DNA of 64,000 nucleotides from Pseudarthrobacter sp. NS4 (GCF_024758005.1 NZ_CP103288.1:4278001-4342000); one strand, 5' to 3'. Shown: positions 24,755 to 33,788, numbered from the stretch's first letter. Program-made: numbers and translations. The notes: a model not told the origin generated them from the sequence alone.

Positions 24755-26197
24755 ATGCCTGAAACTGCCGCCACAGCTGACACACGTACGCCCTCGGGAC
24801 GCCTGGCCCTCGCCGCGTCACCGGAAAAAATCGCGCTCGGCCCCCTGGACGGCCGTTACCAGACTGCCGTCGCCCCGCTCATCGACTACCTGTCGGAAGC
24901 TGCGCTGAACCGGGACCGTGTGGCTGTTGAAGTTGAATGGCTCATCCATCTGGCCAGCAACAATGTCCTCCCGGGCGCCGGTCCGCTCACGCCTGAGCAG
25001 CAGGACCAGCTGCGTGCCATCGTCACCGAATTCGATGCCGCTTCCGTGGCCGAACTGGCTGAAATCGAGGCCGTAACCGTCCACGACGTGAAGGCTGTGG
25101 AGTATTACATCGGCCGCCGGCTTCCCGCCGTCGGCATTGAAAACCTGACGGCCATGGTCCACTTCGGCTGCACTTCCGAAGACATCAACAACCTCTCCTA
25201 CGCCCTGGGCATCAAGGGGGCTGTGGAGGACGTGTGGCTGCCGGCAGCACGTGCCCTGGCAGGCCAGATCAGCAGGATGGCGGAGGACAACCGCTCCGTG
25301 CCCATGCTGTCCCGGACGCACGGCCAGCCGGCCACCCCCACCACCCTCGGCAAGGAACTGGCGGTCATCGCGCACCGCCTCACCCGCCAGCTGGACCGGA
25401 TCGCCAGGACGGAATACCTGGGCAAGATCAACGGCGCCACGGGCACGTACGCCGCCCACGTTGCTTCAGTTCCCGGTGCGGACTGGCAGCAGGTTTCCAA
25501 GTCCTTCGTGGAAGGGCTGGGGCTGACCTGGAACCCGCTTACCACGCAGATCGAAAGCCACGACTGGCAGGCAGAACTGTATGCCGACGTCGCGCGCTTC
25601 AACCGCATCCTCCACAACGTCTGCACGGACATCTGGAGCTACATCTCCATCGGCTACTTCGCGCAGATTCCCGTGGCCGGCGCCACCGGCTCCTCCACCA
25701 TGCCGCACAAGGTCAACCCCATCCGCTTCGAAAATGCCGAAGCCAACCTGGAAATTTCCAACGGCCTGCTGGACACCCTGGGCGCAACGCTGGTCACCTC
25801 CCGCTGGCAGCGGGACCTCACGGACTCCTCCAGCCAGCGCAACATTGGCGTGGCGTTCGGCCACTCGCTGCTCGCCATTTCCAACGTAGCCAAGGGCCTG
25901 GAACGCCTTGATGTTGCTGAAGACGTGCTGGCCGGGGACCTCGACACCAACTGGGAAGTGCTGGGCGAGGCAATCCAGATGGTCATGCGGGCCGAGGCGA
26001 TTGCGGGCGTCGAGGGCATGGAAAACCCCTACGAACGGCTCAAGGACCTCACCCGCGGCCAGCGCGTGGACGCTGCCCGCATGCAGGAGTTCGTGCAGAG
26101 CCTTGGCCTTTCGGCCGATGCCGAAGCGCGCCTGCTCGCGCTGACGCCCGGAAAGTACACGGGCATCGCGGACCAGCTGGTGGACCACCTGAAGTAG
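24755..26197 (+). CDS. purB: Adenylosuccinate lyase
   Basis: A 480-residue member of the fumarase/aspartase superfamily. It cleaves adenylosuccinate to AMP and SAICAR to AICAR in purine synthesis. The superfamily signature GSSTMPHKVNPIRFENAEANL lies near 310-330, with MLSRTHGQPATPTTLGKE near 185 and HFGCTSEDINN near 130. The length and the TSEDIN block fit the PurB type of E. coli and actinobacteria. It stands alone and ends in a strong terminator. Confidence 0.95.
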   Translation: MPETAATADTRTPSGRLALAASPEKIALGPLDGRYQTAVAPLIDYLSEAALNRDRVAVEVEWLIHLASNNVLPGAGPLTPEQQDQLRAIVTEFDAASVAELAEIEAVTVHDVKAVEYYIGRRLPAVGIENLTAMVHFGCTSEDINNLSYALGIKGAVEDVWLPAARALAGQISRMAEDNRSVPMLSRTHGQPATPTTLGKELAVIAHRLTRQLDRIARTEYLGKINGATGTYAAHVASVPGADWQQVSKSFVEGLGLTWNPLTTQIESHDWQAELYADVARFNRILHNVCTDIWSYISIGYFAQIPVAGATGSSTMPHKVNPIRFENAEANLEISNGLLDTLGATLVTSRWQRDLTDSSSQRNIGVAFGHSLLAISNVAKGLERLDVAEDVLAGDLDTNWEVLGEAIQMVMRAEAIAGVEGMENPYERLKDLTRGQRVDAARMQEFVQSLGLSADAEARLLALTPGKYTGIADQLVDHLK

Positions 26198-26242
26198 TCC
26201 GGCCGCAGCAGGCAGGAAGGCAGCAGGAAAAGGTACGACGGC

Positions 26243-26275
26243 GGCGCCGGGCTTTTGAACAGCCCGGCGCCTTTC
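26243..26275 (+). terminator. Intrinsic terminator of purB
   Basis: GGCGCCGGGCT (26243-26253) and AGCCCGGCGCC (26261-26271) form a perfect 11-bp stem with a 7-nt loop, followed by TTTCGTGTT. It lies 45 bases after the purB stop. Confidence 0.85.
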
Positions 26276-26338
26276 GTGTTACTGAGGTTAGGGTGGACCG
26301 GTCTGCTGTGCCGCGGCCGGAGTGCGAAACTGGAGAGC

Positions 26339-27013
26339 ATGAAGCTGCTGCTCATCCGCCACGGACAGACCCCCGGCAACGTCCTCGGCCAGCTGGATAC
26401 CGCGCATCCGGGGCCTGGGCTCACGGAACTCGGCGAGCGGCAGGCCGAAACGATGGCCCGGTCGCTGGCCAACGAGCCAATTGGTGCATTGTATGCCTCC
26501 ACGCTGATCCGCACCCAGATCACGGCAGCGCCGCTTGGGAAGCTGCACAGCCTGGACGTGGAGGTCCTTGATGGCCTTCACGAGATCGAGGCCGGTGCCC
26601 TGGAGAAACTGACCGACCACGAATCGCACAAGCGATACATGGGAACGGTGATCGCCTGGGCAGCCGGAGATCTTAACCTCCGAATGCCGGCCGGACCTGA
26701 CGGCCATGCATTCTTCGATCGATTCGATGCGGCCATAACGCAGGTAGTGGAACGGGCAGCCCAACAGCAGCATGACACGGCAGCGGTGGTAAGCCACGGT
26801 GCCGCTATCCGCACCTGGGCGGGGCGCCGCGCAGAGGATGCCGACCATGAATTTGCGGCGCGCCACGTCCTGGCCAACACCGGAATCGTCGCCCTGGAAG
26901 GCGATCCTGATGCCGGCTGGAAGCTGATCCACTGGGACGGCAGCCCCCTAGGCGGACTGGCTCTCGCCGATCCCACCGCCGAAGACCCCACCGGCCGGAT
27001 AACGCGTCCCTAG
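26339..27013 (+). CDS. Histidine phosphatase family protein
   Basis: A 224-residue member of the phosphoglycerate mutase/acid phosphatase superfamily. The phosphohistidine motif LIRHGQTPGN has His9; a second catalytic histidine is in VVSHGAAI near 150, and the conserved Glu is in HEIEAGALE. Substrate could be a sugar phosphate, nucleotide or other phosphoester. The start is ATG 26339; the frame upstream overlaps the purB terminator. The gene is convergent with the kinase gene, and both stops lie in one CTAG (27010-27013). Confidence 0.85.
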   Translation: MKLLLIRHGQTPGNVLGQLDTAHPGPGLTELGERQAETMARSLANEPIGALYASTLIRTQITAAPLGKLHSLDVEVLDGLHEIEAGALEKLTDHESHKRYMGTVIAWAAGDLNLRMPAGPDGHAFFDRFDAAITQVVERAAQQQHDTAAVVSHGAAIRTWAGRRAEDADHEFAARHVLANTGIVALEGDPDAGWKLIHWDGSPLGGLALADPTAEDPTGRITRP

Positions 27014-27966
27014 CAGTATCCCGCCACGCTGGCGTCAGGCACACTGCCGGAATCGGCGGCTGCCGGCCGCTGCCACCCGGCAGAAACGGCCACCTTGACG
27101 GCCGGCGCAGGCGGGACAAGGCGTGCGGCAACTGCAGCCGCCTCTTCCGCCGTCGGGCGTTCCGCACTGTCCATTGCCGTCAGGGAACGGAGGAACGGAC
27201 TCCAGCGGGGCCCAAGGAAATCCGGAATATCGGGGCTGCGAAGGGTCCTGGCCACAAGGGATTCGATGGCGGTCCCCGGAAACGCCTTGGATCCGGTCAG
27301 GAGCTCCAGGAGGACCAGTCCCATGGAGTAGACATCCCACGTTGGTTGCGTGGCTCCCCCTGATGCCTGCTCGGGGCTCATGTAGTGCGCTGTTCCGGAG
27401 GAGATGCCGGGTTCGGGCGCCGAGTCGGCTTCCGCCGCGATTCCGAAGTCGATGATCCGGACAGGGCTCCTTCGCAGGCCGCTCAACATCAGGTTGCCGG
27501 GCTTGATGTCGCGGTGGACCAGGCCCCGGGAGTGCAGATGCGCAAGGGCGCTGAACAGCCCGCTTGCCCAGACCGCTACTTCCGCCGGCCAGCGGCAGTT
27601 GCTGCGGACGGCCTCGGAAAGGCTGGTGCCCAGAGCCAGCTCCTGGACCAGGAACGGGCGCCCGCTGTGGGTTCCGCCGGCAGGCATGACGCCCTCGGCG
27701 ACGAACCTGATGATGGAGGGGTGGTGAAGCGCGGCCAGCACGGCGCCTTCATTGCCGGTCCGCTCCCGCTGCTTGTCCGAGTGCGCAACTGCCATTTTGA
27801 CTGCCACATCCGGGCCACCGGCGAGATCCGCGGCCCGGAAGACTTCAGCCGCGGACCCGCGTCCCAGGCGTTCCCCAAGTTTGAACCTGCCTGCGACGAC
27901 GGCGTCCCCGGAGGGCTGCATGGCACGCCACCCCTGTTCCGGGGGTGCCAGGGCGGGCGTGCTCAT
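27010..27966 (-). CDS. Serine/threonine protein kinase, soluble Hanks-type
   Basis: A 318-residue protein with a complete kinase domain from about residue 25 to 290: glycine loop GERLGRGSAAEV (31-42), Lys57 in AVKMAV, catalytic HRDIKPGN (151-158), DFGIA with Asp173, and the activation segment ending in SPEQASGG. The kinase has no transmembrane helix and no PASTA domain, so it should be cytosolic. The C-terminal 30 residues are Ala/Pro-rich. The ATG overlaps the stop of the small Cys protein by 4 bases, so the pair is an operon; target unknown. Confidence 0.9.
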   Translation of the reverse strand: MSTPALAPPEQGWRAMQPSGDAVVAGRFKLGERLGRGSAAEVFRAADLAGGPDVAVKMAVAHSDKQRERTGNEGAVLAALHHPSIIRFVAEGVMPAGGTHSGRPFLVQELALGTSLSEAVRSNCRWPAEVAVWASGLFSALAHLHSRGLVHRDIKPGNLMLSGLRRSPVRIIDFGIAAEADSAPEPGISSGTAHYMSPEQASGGATQPTWDVYSMGLVLLELLTGSKAFPGTAIESLVARTLRSPDIPDFLGPRWSPFLRSLTAMDSAERPTAEEAAAVAARLVPPAPAVKVAVSAGWQRPAAADSGSVPDASVAGYC

Positions 27967-28313
27967 GCGTGAAGTGGGGCGCCGCTGGCTGTGCCCTGGC
28001 CGGCTGCGTCCACGGCGAAGCGGACGGTGCCGGCGGCGGGCAGCCAGGCATCCAGCTGGAATCCGCACCGGCAGCGCCATACCGGCGGCAGTTCGATGGG
28101 TACCTCAGCATCCGGTTCGAAGGTGTAGTGGGCCGCAGCCGGCCCAGTTGCAGGAGTTGCAAGTTCCATGGGCGTCCCGCAGTGGACAGCGCTGTCCCGC
28201 AGCTCCTTCGCCAGGTCCGGGGCCTGGCCGGACGTTGGAGAGCCTGCGCCGTTTCCCATGTTGAAGCAGGGGTTCTGGGGTGAAACTTCAGTAAAAGTGA
28301 TCAACGCGCTCAC
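27963..28313 (-). CDS. Small cysteine-containing protein coupled to the kinase gene
   Basis: 116 residues from GTG 28313; an internal ATG at 28259 (MGNGAGSPTSG) is possible. The C-terminal half has VHCG and VWRCRCGFQLDAW, three cysteines arranged like an incomplete zinc ribbon, followed by a beta-like stretch. I do not recognise a family. Its stop overlaps the kinase start (ATGA), so it is probably the kinase's partner or substrate. Upstream lies a palindrome at 28369-28382. Confidence 0.55.
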   Translation of the reverse strand: MSALITFTEVSPQNPCFNMGNGAGSPTSGQAPDLAKELRDSAVHCGTPMELATPATGPAAAHYTFEPDAEVPIELPPVWRCRCGFQLDAWLPAAGTVRFAVDAAGQGTASGAPLHA

Positions 28314-28368
28314 GACTCCATCGAAAAGAGACTTTCAAGGTTGATCGTAAGCAGACATATTACTAGGT

Positions 28369-28382
28369 GGACTAGCTAGTCC
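28369..28382. promoter_or_regulatory. Palindrome GGACTAGCTAGTCC
   Basis: A perfect 14-bp palindrome between the marR stop and the small Cys protein start. A related CTAG-rich sequence (ATAACTAGTCAAC) recurs at 28925-28937 before the marR gene, so both may be bound by the MarR protein. It may also act as a weak hairpin after marR. Confidence 0.45.
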
Positions 28383-28388
28383 GGCTAG

Positions 28389-28901
28389 TTACTTCTCCTG
28401 CTGCTGGCCCTCCCGGATGCTGAGCGCCTCTGTCATGCGTTGCAGGAAATCAACGACGATGCGCGCCTGGTCGGCAGTCAGCCCTTCAGCGACCGACATC
28501 ATTCTGCGGTGCATCCCGCCCAGCGTCTCGCGCACCTCCTTGTCCGACTCAGCGGTAGGAACGACGACGACGGACCGGCGGTCCGTGGGGTGCGCCTCGC
28601 GGCGGACGTGCCCGCTGGCTACCAGCCTGTCAATCAGCGACGTGGTGGAAGCGCTGGTGATGCCCAAAAACCGGCTGAGGTCTTTGGGGACAACAGTCTT
28701 CCCCGAGGCCTGGACGCGCAAGAGATAGCGCAAGGCCAGAATGTCTGTTTCGCCCATGCCCATGGAGTCCCGGGTGGAGCGGCGGACGGCCGTTTCAGCG
28801 GCCCGGTAATCCCGCAGTGACTTCAGCACGGCAGCACCATAATCCAACTGCCCGTCCGGACCGTACCAGTACCCGGAGCCTTCATTACCTGTGGAACCCA
28901 T
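28389..28901 (-). CDS. MarR-family transcriptional regulator
   Basis: A 170-residue winged-HTH protein. DNA recognition lies at about residues 72-115 (VPKDLSRFLGITSASTTSLIDRLVASGHVRREAHPTDRRSV), with the wing DRRSVVVV typical of MarR. The N-terminal extension of some 25 residues is Gly/Tyr-rich. It is upstream of, and on the same strand as, the small Cys protein and kinase genes, so it may regulate them. Start is the ATG at 28901; AT-rich dyads are upstream. Confidence 0.85.
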   Translation of the reverse strand: MGSTGNEGSGYWYGPDGQLDYGAAVLKSLRDYRAAETAVRRSTRDSMGMGETDILALRYLLRVQASGKTVVPKDLSRFLGITSASTTSLIDRLVASGHVRREAHPTDRRSVVVVPTAESDKEVRETLGGMHRRMMSVAEGLTADQARIVVDFLQRMTEALSIREGQQQEK

Positions 28902-28935
28902 GCACCTGATCTTAGACCAGCTAATAACTAGTCAA

Positions 28936-28948
28936 CCAAGTAACTTGG
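28936..28948. promoter_or_regulatory. Dyad CCAAGT-A-ACTTGG upstream of marR
   Basis: A perfect 6+6 inverted repeat with a 1-bp centre, 35 bp from the marR start, in a run of CTAGT and AAGTAAC elements. Candidate MarR autoregulatory operator. Confidence 0.5.
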
Positions 28949-29053
28949 CGGGGCCGGTTCCAGGTTATCCAAGCGCTTACCAGAAGGAAACACCGGTGTA
29001 ACCACCGGCTTCTAGTCTTTTACTGCATAACCCTTCGGCGAATCGAGACAGAC

Positions 29054-29557
29054 ATGCAGACCAATCCGCGGCTGAACATTCGGCAAGTGCCCTGGTCCAA
29101 TCCTGTTGGCGCCGACCTGCGACGGGCCCAGCAGGCCGAACTCGACGCCCGCTTCGGGACCGTGGACCACGAGCCCGGCCCCCCGCCGTCGGGCGCCGAC
29201 TGCGCCGTGTTCCTCGTGGCGTACGACAAAGGATCGGGCCAGCCCGTGGGATGCGGCGGCCTGCGGCTCCTGGATTCGTCCACAGCCGAGATTAAGCGGC
29301 TGTACGTCCTTCCCTATACCCGCGGCTCAGGGATTGCCAGCTCCATCCTTGCCGCTTTGGAGGCCGAGGCTTTCAAGCAGGGAATCACGCGGATCAAGGC
29401 GGAGGCCGGCTCTGCGCAGCCGGACGGGCGGAATTTTTACCGGAATTCGGGGTTCGAACCGGTGCCGAACTTCGGTCCGTATATCGGGGTGGAGCACTCG
29501 TACTGCTATGCCAAGAGCATCAACGCGCGAAGTGCGGCCCAGACGGCCATGGCTTAA
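29054..29557 (+). CDS. GNAT-family N-acetyltransferase
   Basis: A 167-residue acetyl-CoA-dependent transferase. Acetyl-CoA binding motif A is IKRLYVLPYTRGSGIASSILAALE at about residues 80-103 (RGSGIAS), and the C-terminal FYRNSGFEPVPNFGPYIGVEHSYCYAK is the GNAT motif B. Substrate unknown. The start ATG at 29054 has no strong ribosome site; no neighbour explains its role. Confidence 0.83.
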   Translation: MQTNPRLNIRQVPWSNPVGADLRRAQQAELDARFGTVDHEPGPPPSGADCAVFLVAYDKGSGQPVGCGGLRLLDSSTAEIKRLYVLPYTRGSGIASSILAALEAEAFKQGITRIKAEAGSAQPDGRNFYRNSGFEPVPNFGPYIGVEHSYCYAKSINARSAAQTAMA

Positions 29558-29667
29558 GGGCCGCGCCGTACCAACCACTTTTGGCCAGGACTGACCTTTC
29601 ACGCGGCGTTTACCCGAAGGCCGCCGACAGTTCTCCCGACTGGACCACATTGGGCAGCCGGGCTGTT

Positions 29668-29680
29668 TATCGAATCGATA
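29668..29680. promoter_or_regulatory. Dyad TATCGA-A-TCGATA upstream of the Fbp-type transporter
   Basis: A perfect 6+6 inverted repeat with a 1-bp centre, 83 bp before the binding-protein start, in an AT-richer stretch. Candidate operator; it does not look like an iron (DtxR) box. Confidence 0.4.
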
Positions 29681-29762
29681 GCAAAACGGCCCCACATTCC
29701 GCATGCCCGGTTATAGGCTGTGCGGACATGCTCCGATTCCAGTCCAGAAATGAGTCCTGATC

Positions 29763-30839
29763 GTGCGTAAATTGCAGACTTTGGTTGCCGCCGCCCTCGC
29801 CGTCACCCTCCTTGCCGGATGCGGCGGCGGGACCACCCCGCCCGCTGCTTCGGGCGATGCGTCCTCCGCTCCGGCCGCAGGTTCCGGCGAAACCCTGGTG
29901 GTTTACACCAACTCCAACGGCGAAGGCCGCGGCGAATGGCTGACTGCCGAGGCAGCCGAGGCCGGATTCAAGATCGAGATCGTAGGTGCCGGCGGTGCCG
30001 ACGCCACCAACAAGTTGATCGCCGAGAAAAACAACCCCATCGCGGACGTCGCTTTCGGGTTGAACAACATGTACTTTGCGCAGATCAAGGCTGAGGACGT
30101 GTTGGAACCGTACGAGCCGTCCTGGGCAGGCGAGGTGGACAAAGAGCTGGGCGACGGCGAGACGTATTGGCCGCTGGTGAAGCAGGCCATCCTCCTGGGC
30201 TACAACTCAGACAAGATCTCCAAGGACGCCGCGCCGCAGGACTGGACAGACCTGTGGACGAAGGACGAATTCAAGGACCGCTACGAGCGGGTGACGGGCC
30301 TGGGCACTGCTACCGCCCAGCTCGTTTTCGCGGGGATCCTCAACCGCTACCGTGACGACTCCGGCGACCTGGGCATCTCTGACGAAGGCTGGAAGCAGGT
30401 GGAGCAGTACTTCCAGAACGGCAGCCCCGCCGTTGCAAAGACCGATCTCTTTGCCCGCATCGCCTCCGGTGAGGTGGACATGGGGCAGATGCCGTCCTCG
30501 ATCATCGCCGAGCGGGAGACATCCTTCAAGGTGAACGTTGACACCGTGGTTCCCTCCGTGGGCGTCCCGCTCGCCGTGGAGCAGATTGCCCTGGTCAAAG
30601 GCACCGAAAAGCAAGAGCAGGCCCAAAAGTTCATCGACTGGTTTGGCAGCGCCGAGGTCCAGGGCGAGTTTGCAAAGCAGTTCAACTCAATGCCGGTCAA
30701 CAAGGAAGCCGAAGCCCAGGCCAATCCCGAGGTGGTGGACTTCTTCGCGGACCTCAAGCAGCAGGACATTGACTGGGAGTTCGTGCAGGAGAACATGGGC
30801 GCCTGGGTGGAAAAGATCGAACTCGAATACATGACGTAG
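29763..30839 (+). CDS. ABC transporter substrate-binding lipoprotein, Fe3+/thiamine/phosphonate type
   Basis: A 358-residue lipoprotein from GTG 29763. Signal peptide with lipobox LAGC (Cys20), then an Ala/Ser linker and the mature start ETLVVYTNSNGEGRG, the opening beta strand of the family-1/6 binding proteins that include iron(III) and thiamine receptors. The body has KLIAEKNNPIADVAFGLNNM. It is followed by an ATPase and a fused permease, so it is part of one transporter. The substrate is not determined: I do not see the tyrosine pair that marks FbpA. Confidence 0.85.
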   Translation: MRKLQTLVAAALAVTLLAGCGGGTTPPAASGDASSAPAAGSGETLVVYTNSNGEGRGEWLTAEAAEAGFKIEIVGAGGADATNKLIAEKNNPIADVAFGLNNMYFAQIKAEDVLEPYEPSWAGEVDKELGDGETYWPLVKQAILLGYNSDKISKDAAPQDWTDLWTKDEFKDRYERVTGLGTATAQLVFAGILNRYRDDSGDLGISDEGWKQVEQYFQNGSPAVAKTDLFARIASGEVDMGQMPSSIIAERETSFKVNVDTVVPSVGVPLAVEQIALVKGTEKQEQAQKFIDWFGSAEVQGEFAKQFNSMPVNKEAEAQANPEVVDFFADLKQQDIDWEFVQENMGAWVEKIELEYMT

Positions 30840-30883
30840 CCCGGTCCCCCTGCCAGCTTCCCGTTCCACCAGACAGGTTTGCC

Positions 30884-31951
30884 ATGATCCGCTTGGACAA
30901 CATCGAAGTTTCCTTCGGCGATTTCACCGCCATACCGCAACTGGACCTGCACGTCCGGCCCGGGGAGTTCTTCACCTTGCTGGGGCCTTCCGGCTGCGGA
31001 AAGACGACGGCGTTGCGCACCTTGGCCGGCTTCATCCAGCCGGCCAAGGGCACCGTCCAGGTGGACGGCAGGGATGTCACCCGCCTTCCCAGTGATAAGA
31101 GGCAGGTGGGCATGGTGTTCCAGAACTATGCCTTGTTCCCCAGCATGAGCGTCTGGGAGAACATCGCATTCGGGTTGCGGGTGCGGAAGGAAAAACCTGC
31201 GGACAGCGACCGCCTGGTCCGGGACATTGCCCGGCGCGTGGAACTGAGCGACGAGCAGCTGGCCAAGAACGTGGCGGAGCTGTCCGGCGGGCAGCAGCAG
31301 AGGGTGGCCGTGGCACGCGCACTGGTGCTGCGGCCCAAGATCCTGCTGCTGGACGAGCCGCTGTCCAACCTGGATGCCAAGCTCCGCCACCAGCTCCGGC
31401 AGCAGCTTAAGGACCTGCAGAGTGAGTTTGGCATTACCACCGTCTACGTGACGCATGACCAGGATGAGGCCCTGGCCATGAGCGACCGGGTGGCAGTGTT
31501 CAATAAGGGCGTGGTGGAGCAGGTGGGGACGCCGCAGGAAATTTATGACCAGGCCGCCACCGAGTTCGTCTGCAACTTCATCGGCGACAGCTCGGCCCTG
31601 ACGCCGGAGTTCGTTGCGGAAGTGAACCGGCTTTCGGGTGCACAACTCAGCACGCACGCCAACTCCTACCTTCGGGTGGAAAAGGCGTCCCTGGACCGCC
31701 CCGCCAACGGGGGCGCCGCCGTCGGACTTCCCGGCACGGTGGTGTCCCGCACCTACCATGGCCTGCACAGCCGGTACATCGTGCGCAGCCACGGCGCGGA
31801 CATCCGCCTCCTGGTGAAGGAGGACGGCGGGGCCCACCGCGGCCCCGGGACGGAAACCACTGTGTACCTCCAGCCGGAGCATGTGCTGCAGTACCACCCG
31901 GAAACCGGCGCTGCCCTGCAGCAGCAGGACCAGGCGGTAGCCCTGCCATGA
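30884..31951 (+). CDS. ABC transporter ATP-binding protein (FbpC/PotA-like)
   Basis: A 355-residue importer ATPase. Walker A GPSGCGKT is at 34-41, Q-loop NYALFPSMS, signature LSGGQQQRVAVARAL, Walker B LLLDEPLSNLDAKLR and H-loop THDQDEA. About 120 C-terminal residues form the regulatory TOBE-like domain. It overlaps the permease start by 4 bases (ATGA) and follows the binding protein by 44 bases. Confidence 0.93.
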   Translation: MIRLDNIEVSFGDFTAIPQLDLHVRPGEFFTLLGPSGCGKTTALRTLAGFIQPAKGTVQVDGRDVTRLPSDKRQVGMVFQNYALFPSMSVWENIAFGLRVRKEKPADSDRLVRDIARRVELSDEQLAKNVAELSGGQQQRVAVARALVLRPKILLLDEPLSNLDAKLRHQLRQQLKDLQSEFGITTVYVTHDQDEALAMSDRVAVFNKGVVEQVGTPQEIYDQAATEFVCNFIGDSSALTPEFVAEVNRLSGAQLSTHANSYLRVEKASLDRPANGGAAVGLPGTVVSRTYHGLHSRYIVRSHGADIRLLVKEDGGAHRGPGTETTVYLQPEHVLQYHPETGAALQQQDQAVALP

Positions 31952-33765
31952 GCAGCACTCCGGTCCGCGGGATGCTCCGCTCGCCCTTCGTGCTGATAGT
32001 GGGCGTTGTGCTCACCTGGTTCATTGCCGCGTTCCTGGTGTGGCCCAACGTGAACGTCCTCATGGCCACGTTCTTCCCGGACGGCAGCTTTTCCGGGCGG
32101 GCGGCGGAGAAGCTCTTTTCGTCCCAGCGCGCCATGAAAGCGCTGGGCAACAGTTTCCTGCTCGCAATCGCGTTGTCCATCACCGTGAACCTGGTGGGGA
32201 TATTTATAGTCCTGGTGACGCATTACTTCCGCATCCGGGGCTCACGGATCCTCTTCCTTGGCTACGCCTCCACGTTCATTTACGGCGGCATCGTGCTGGC
32301 CGCGGGGTACAAGTTCATCTACGGGGACAAGGGGATTGTCACCTCCCTGCTGGTGAAGGTGTTTCCCGGCATGGATCCGGCCTGGTTCTCGGGATTTTTC
32401 GCGGTCCTGGTGGTGATGACCTTTGCCACCACTACCAACCACATGCTGTTCGTTGCCAACGCGCTGAAGGGGATCGACTACCAGACCATAGAGGCCGCGC
32501 GGAACCTGGGCGCCTCCACCTGGACCATCCTGCGGCGGATCGTGCTGCCGATGCTCAAGCCCACGCTGTTCGCCGTGACCATCCTGTCCTTCCTCACCGG
32601 GCTTGGGGCCCTCAGCGCTCCGCAGGTTCTGGGCGGGCGCGATTTCCAGACCATCACGCCGATGATCCTGACATTCACCAACAGCCCCACGTCACGTGAC
32701 CTCGCCGCGCTGCTGGCCGTGATCCTGGGCGTAGCCACCATCCTGATGCTCGCGGTGATGTCCCGCATGGAGAAGGGCGGCACCTACTTCTCGGTGTCCA
32801 AGGTCTCCTCCGAGCTGCAGAAGCAGCAGATCACCAGCCCCGTGGCCAATGCTGCGGTGCACGCGGTGGCGTACCTGCTGTTCGCCGTGTATACGCTGCC
32901 GGTGCTGCTCATAGTGCTGTATTCATTCGCGGACGGTGCCGCCATCCAGACCGGACAGCTCACGCCAGGCAACCTGACCCTGGACAACTACGTGCGGGTC
33001 CTTACCCAGCAGTCAGGGCTGCGGCCGTTCATCGTCAGCGTGGTGTACAGCGCGCTGGCCGCGCTCATCGCCGTCGGCGGGCTGCTGTTCGTGGCGCGGC
33101 TGCTGCAGAAGCACAGGAACTGGGTGGCCTCGGTCTTTGAATACCTGCTCCACATTCCCTGGATCCTGCCCTCGGCGCTGCTGGCCCTTGGCCTGATCAT
33201 CAGCTACGACCACCCCAACCCCCTGGTGGGCGGCGCAGTGCTCACCGGCACCACTGTGATCCTGCTGATCGCCTTTGTCACCGTGAAGATCCCGTTCACG
33301 CTCCGCATGCTCAAGGCTTCGTTTGCCTCGGTGAACTCTTCGCTGGAGGAGGCGGCAGCCATCATGGGCGCCAAGACGCTCTATGTGTTCCGGCGGATCC
33401 TCCTCCCGCTCGTGCTGCCCGCGGCCGCCGCCATTACCGCCTTGAACTTCAACAGCCTGCTGGACGACTACGACACCGCCATCTTCCTGGCCCACCCGCT
33501 GGTCCAGCCCCTGGGTCTGGTTATCAAGGCGAACACAGACGGGGCCGAGGGAGTGGAAGGCGTTGCCAATACTTTTGTCTACACCGTGCTCCTGATGGTG
33601 ATCACCGGCGTCACCATGTACTTGGTCTATGGCAGATCAGCGCGCCGCAAGGGCAGGAGGGGCCTGCCGGCCGTTCCACCGGCCGCACCTGTCGCGGCGC
33701 CGCCACTCTCCGATGCCTCCGTGTCCGGCGAGGACAGCAAGCTGCCTGCGGCCCCCGTGCGTTGA
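31948..33765 (+). CDS. ABC transporter permease, two MetI domains fused
   Basis: A 605-residue membrane protein with two BPD_transp_1 units. EAA loops appear twice: EAARNLGASTWTILRRIVLPML at about residue 180-200 and EEAAAIMGAKTLYVFRRILLPLVLP at about 470-495. So one chain makes the whole translocation pore, as in FbpB/SfuB-type importers. The C-terminal tail of some 40 residues is Pro/Ala-rich and cytoplasmic. The gene ends the three-gene operon. Confidence 0.92.
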   Translation: MSSTPVRGMLRSPFVLIVGVVLTWFIAAFLVWPNVNVLMATFFPDGSFSGRAAEKLFSSQRAMKALGNSFLLAIALSITVNLVGIFIVLVTHYFRIRGSRILFLGYASTFIYGGIVLAAGYKFIYGDKGIVTSLLVKVFPGMDPAWFSGFFAVLVVMTFATTTNHMLFVANALKGIDYQTIEAARNLGASTWTILRRIVLPMLKPTLFAVTILSFLTGLGALSAPQVLGGRDFQTITPMILTFTNSPTSRDLAALLAVILGVATILMLAVMSRMEKGGTYFSVSKVSSELQKQQITSPVANAAVHAVAYLLFAVYTLPVLLIVLYSFADGAAIQTGQLTPGNLTLDNYVRVLTQQSGLRPFIVSVVYSALAALIAVGGLLFVARLLQKHRNWVASVFEYLLHIPWILPSALLALGLIISYDHPNPLVGGAVLTGTTVILLIAFVTVKIPFTLRMLKASFASVNSSLEEAAAIMGAKTLYVFRRILLPLVLPAAAAITALNFNSLLDDYDTAIFLAHPLVQPLGLVIKANTDGAEGVEGVANTFVYTVLLMVITGVTMYLVYGRSARRKGRRGLPAVPPAAPVAAPPLSDASVSGEDSKLPAAPVR

Positions 33766-33771
33766 TCGGCG

Positions 33772-33788
33772 GGCGGACCGCTTCCGCC
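33772..33788 (+). terminator. Weak hairpin between the permease and convergent pobA
   Basis: GGCGGA-CCGCT-TCCGCC is a 6-bp GC stem, 6 bases after the permease stop, in the 48-bp gap to the pobA stop. No T-run. Confidence 0.35.

Noticed and set aside
29763..33765. Firm call as iron(III) importer
   Set aside because: The FbpA tyrosine pair is not evident and no iron box is upstream, so substrate is left open.
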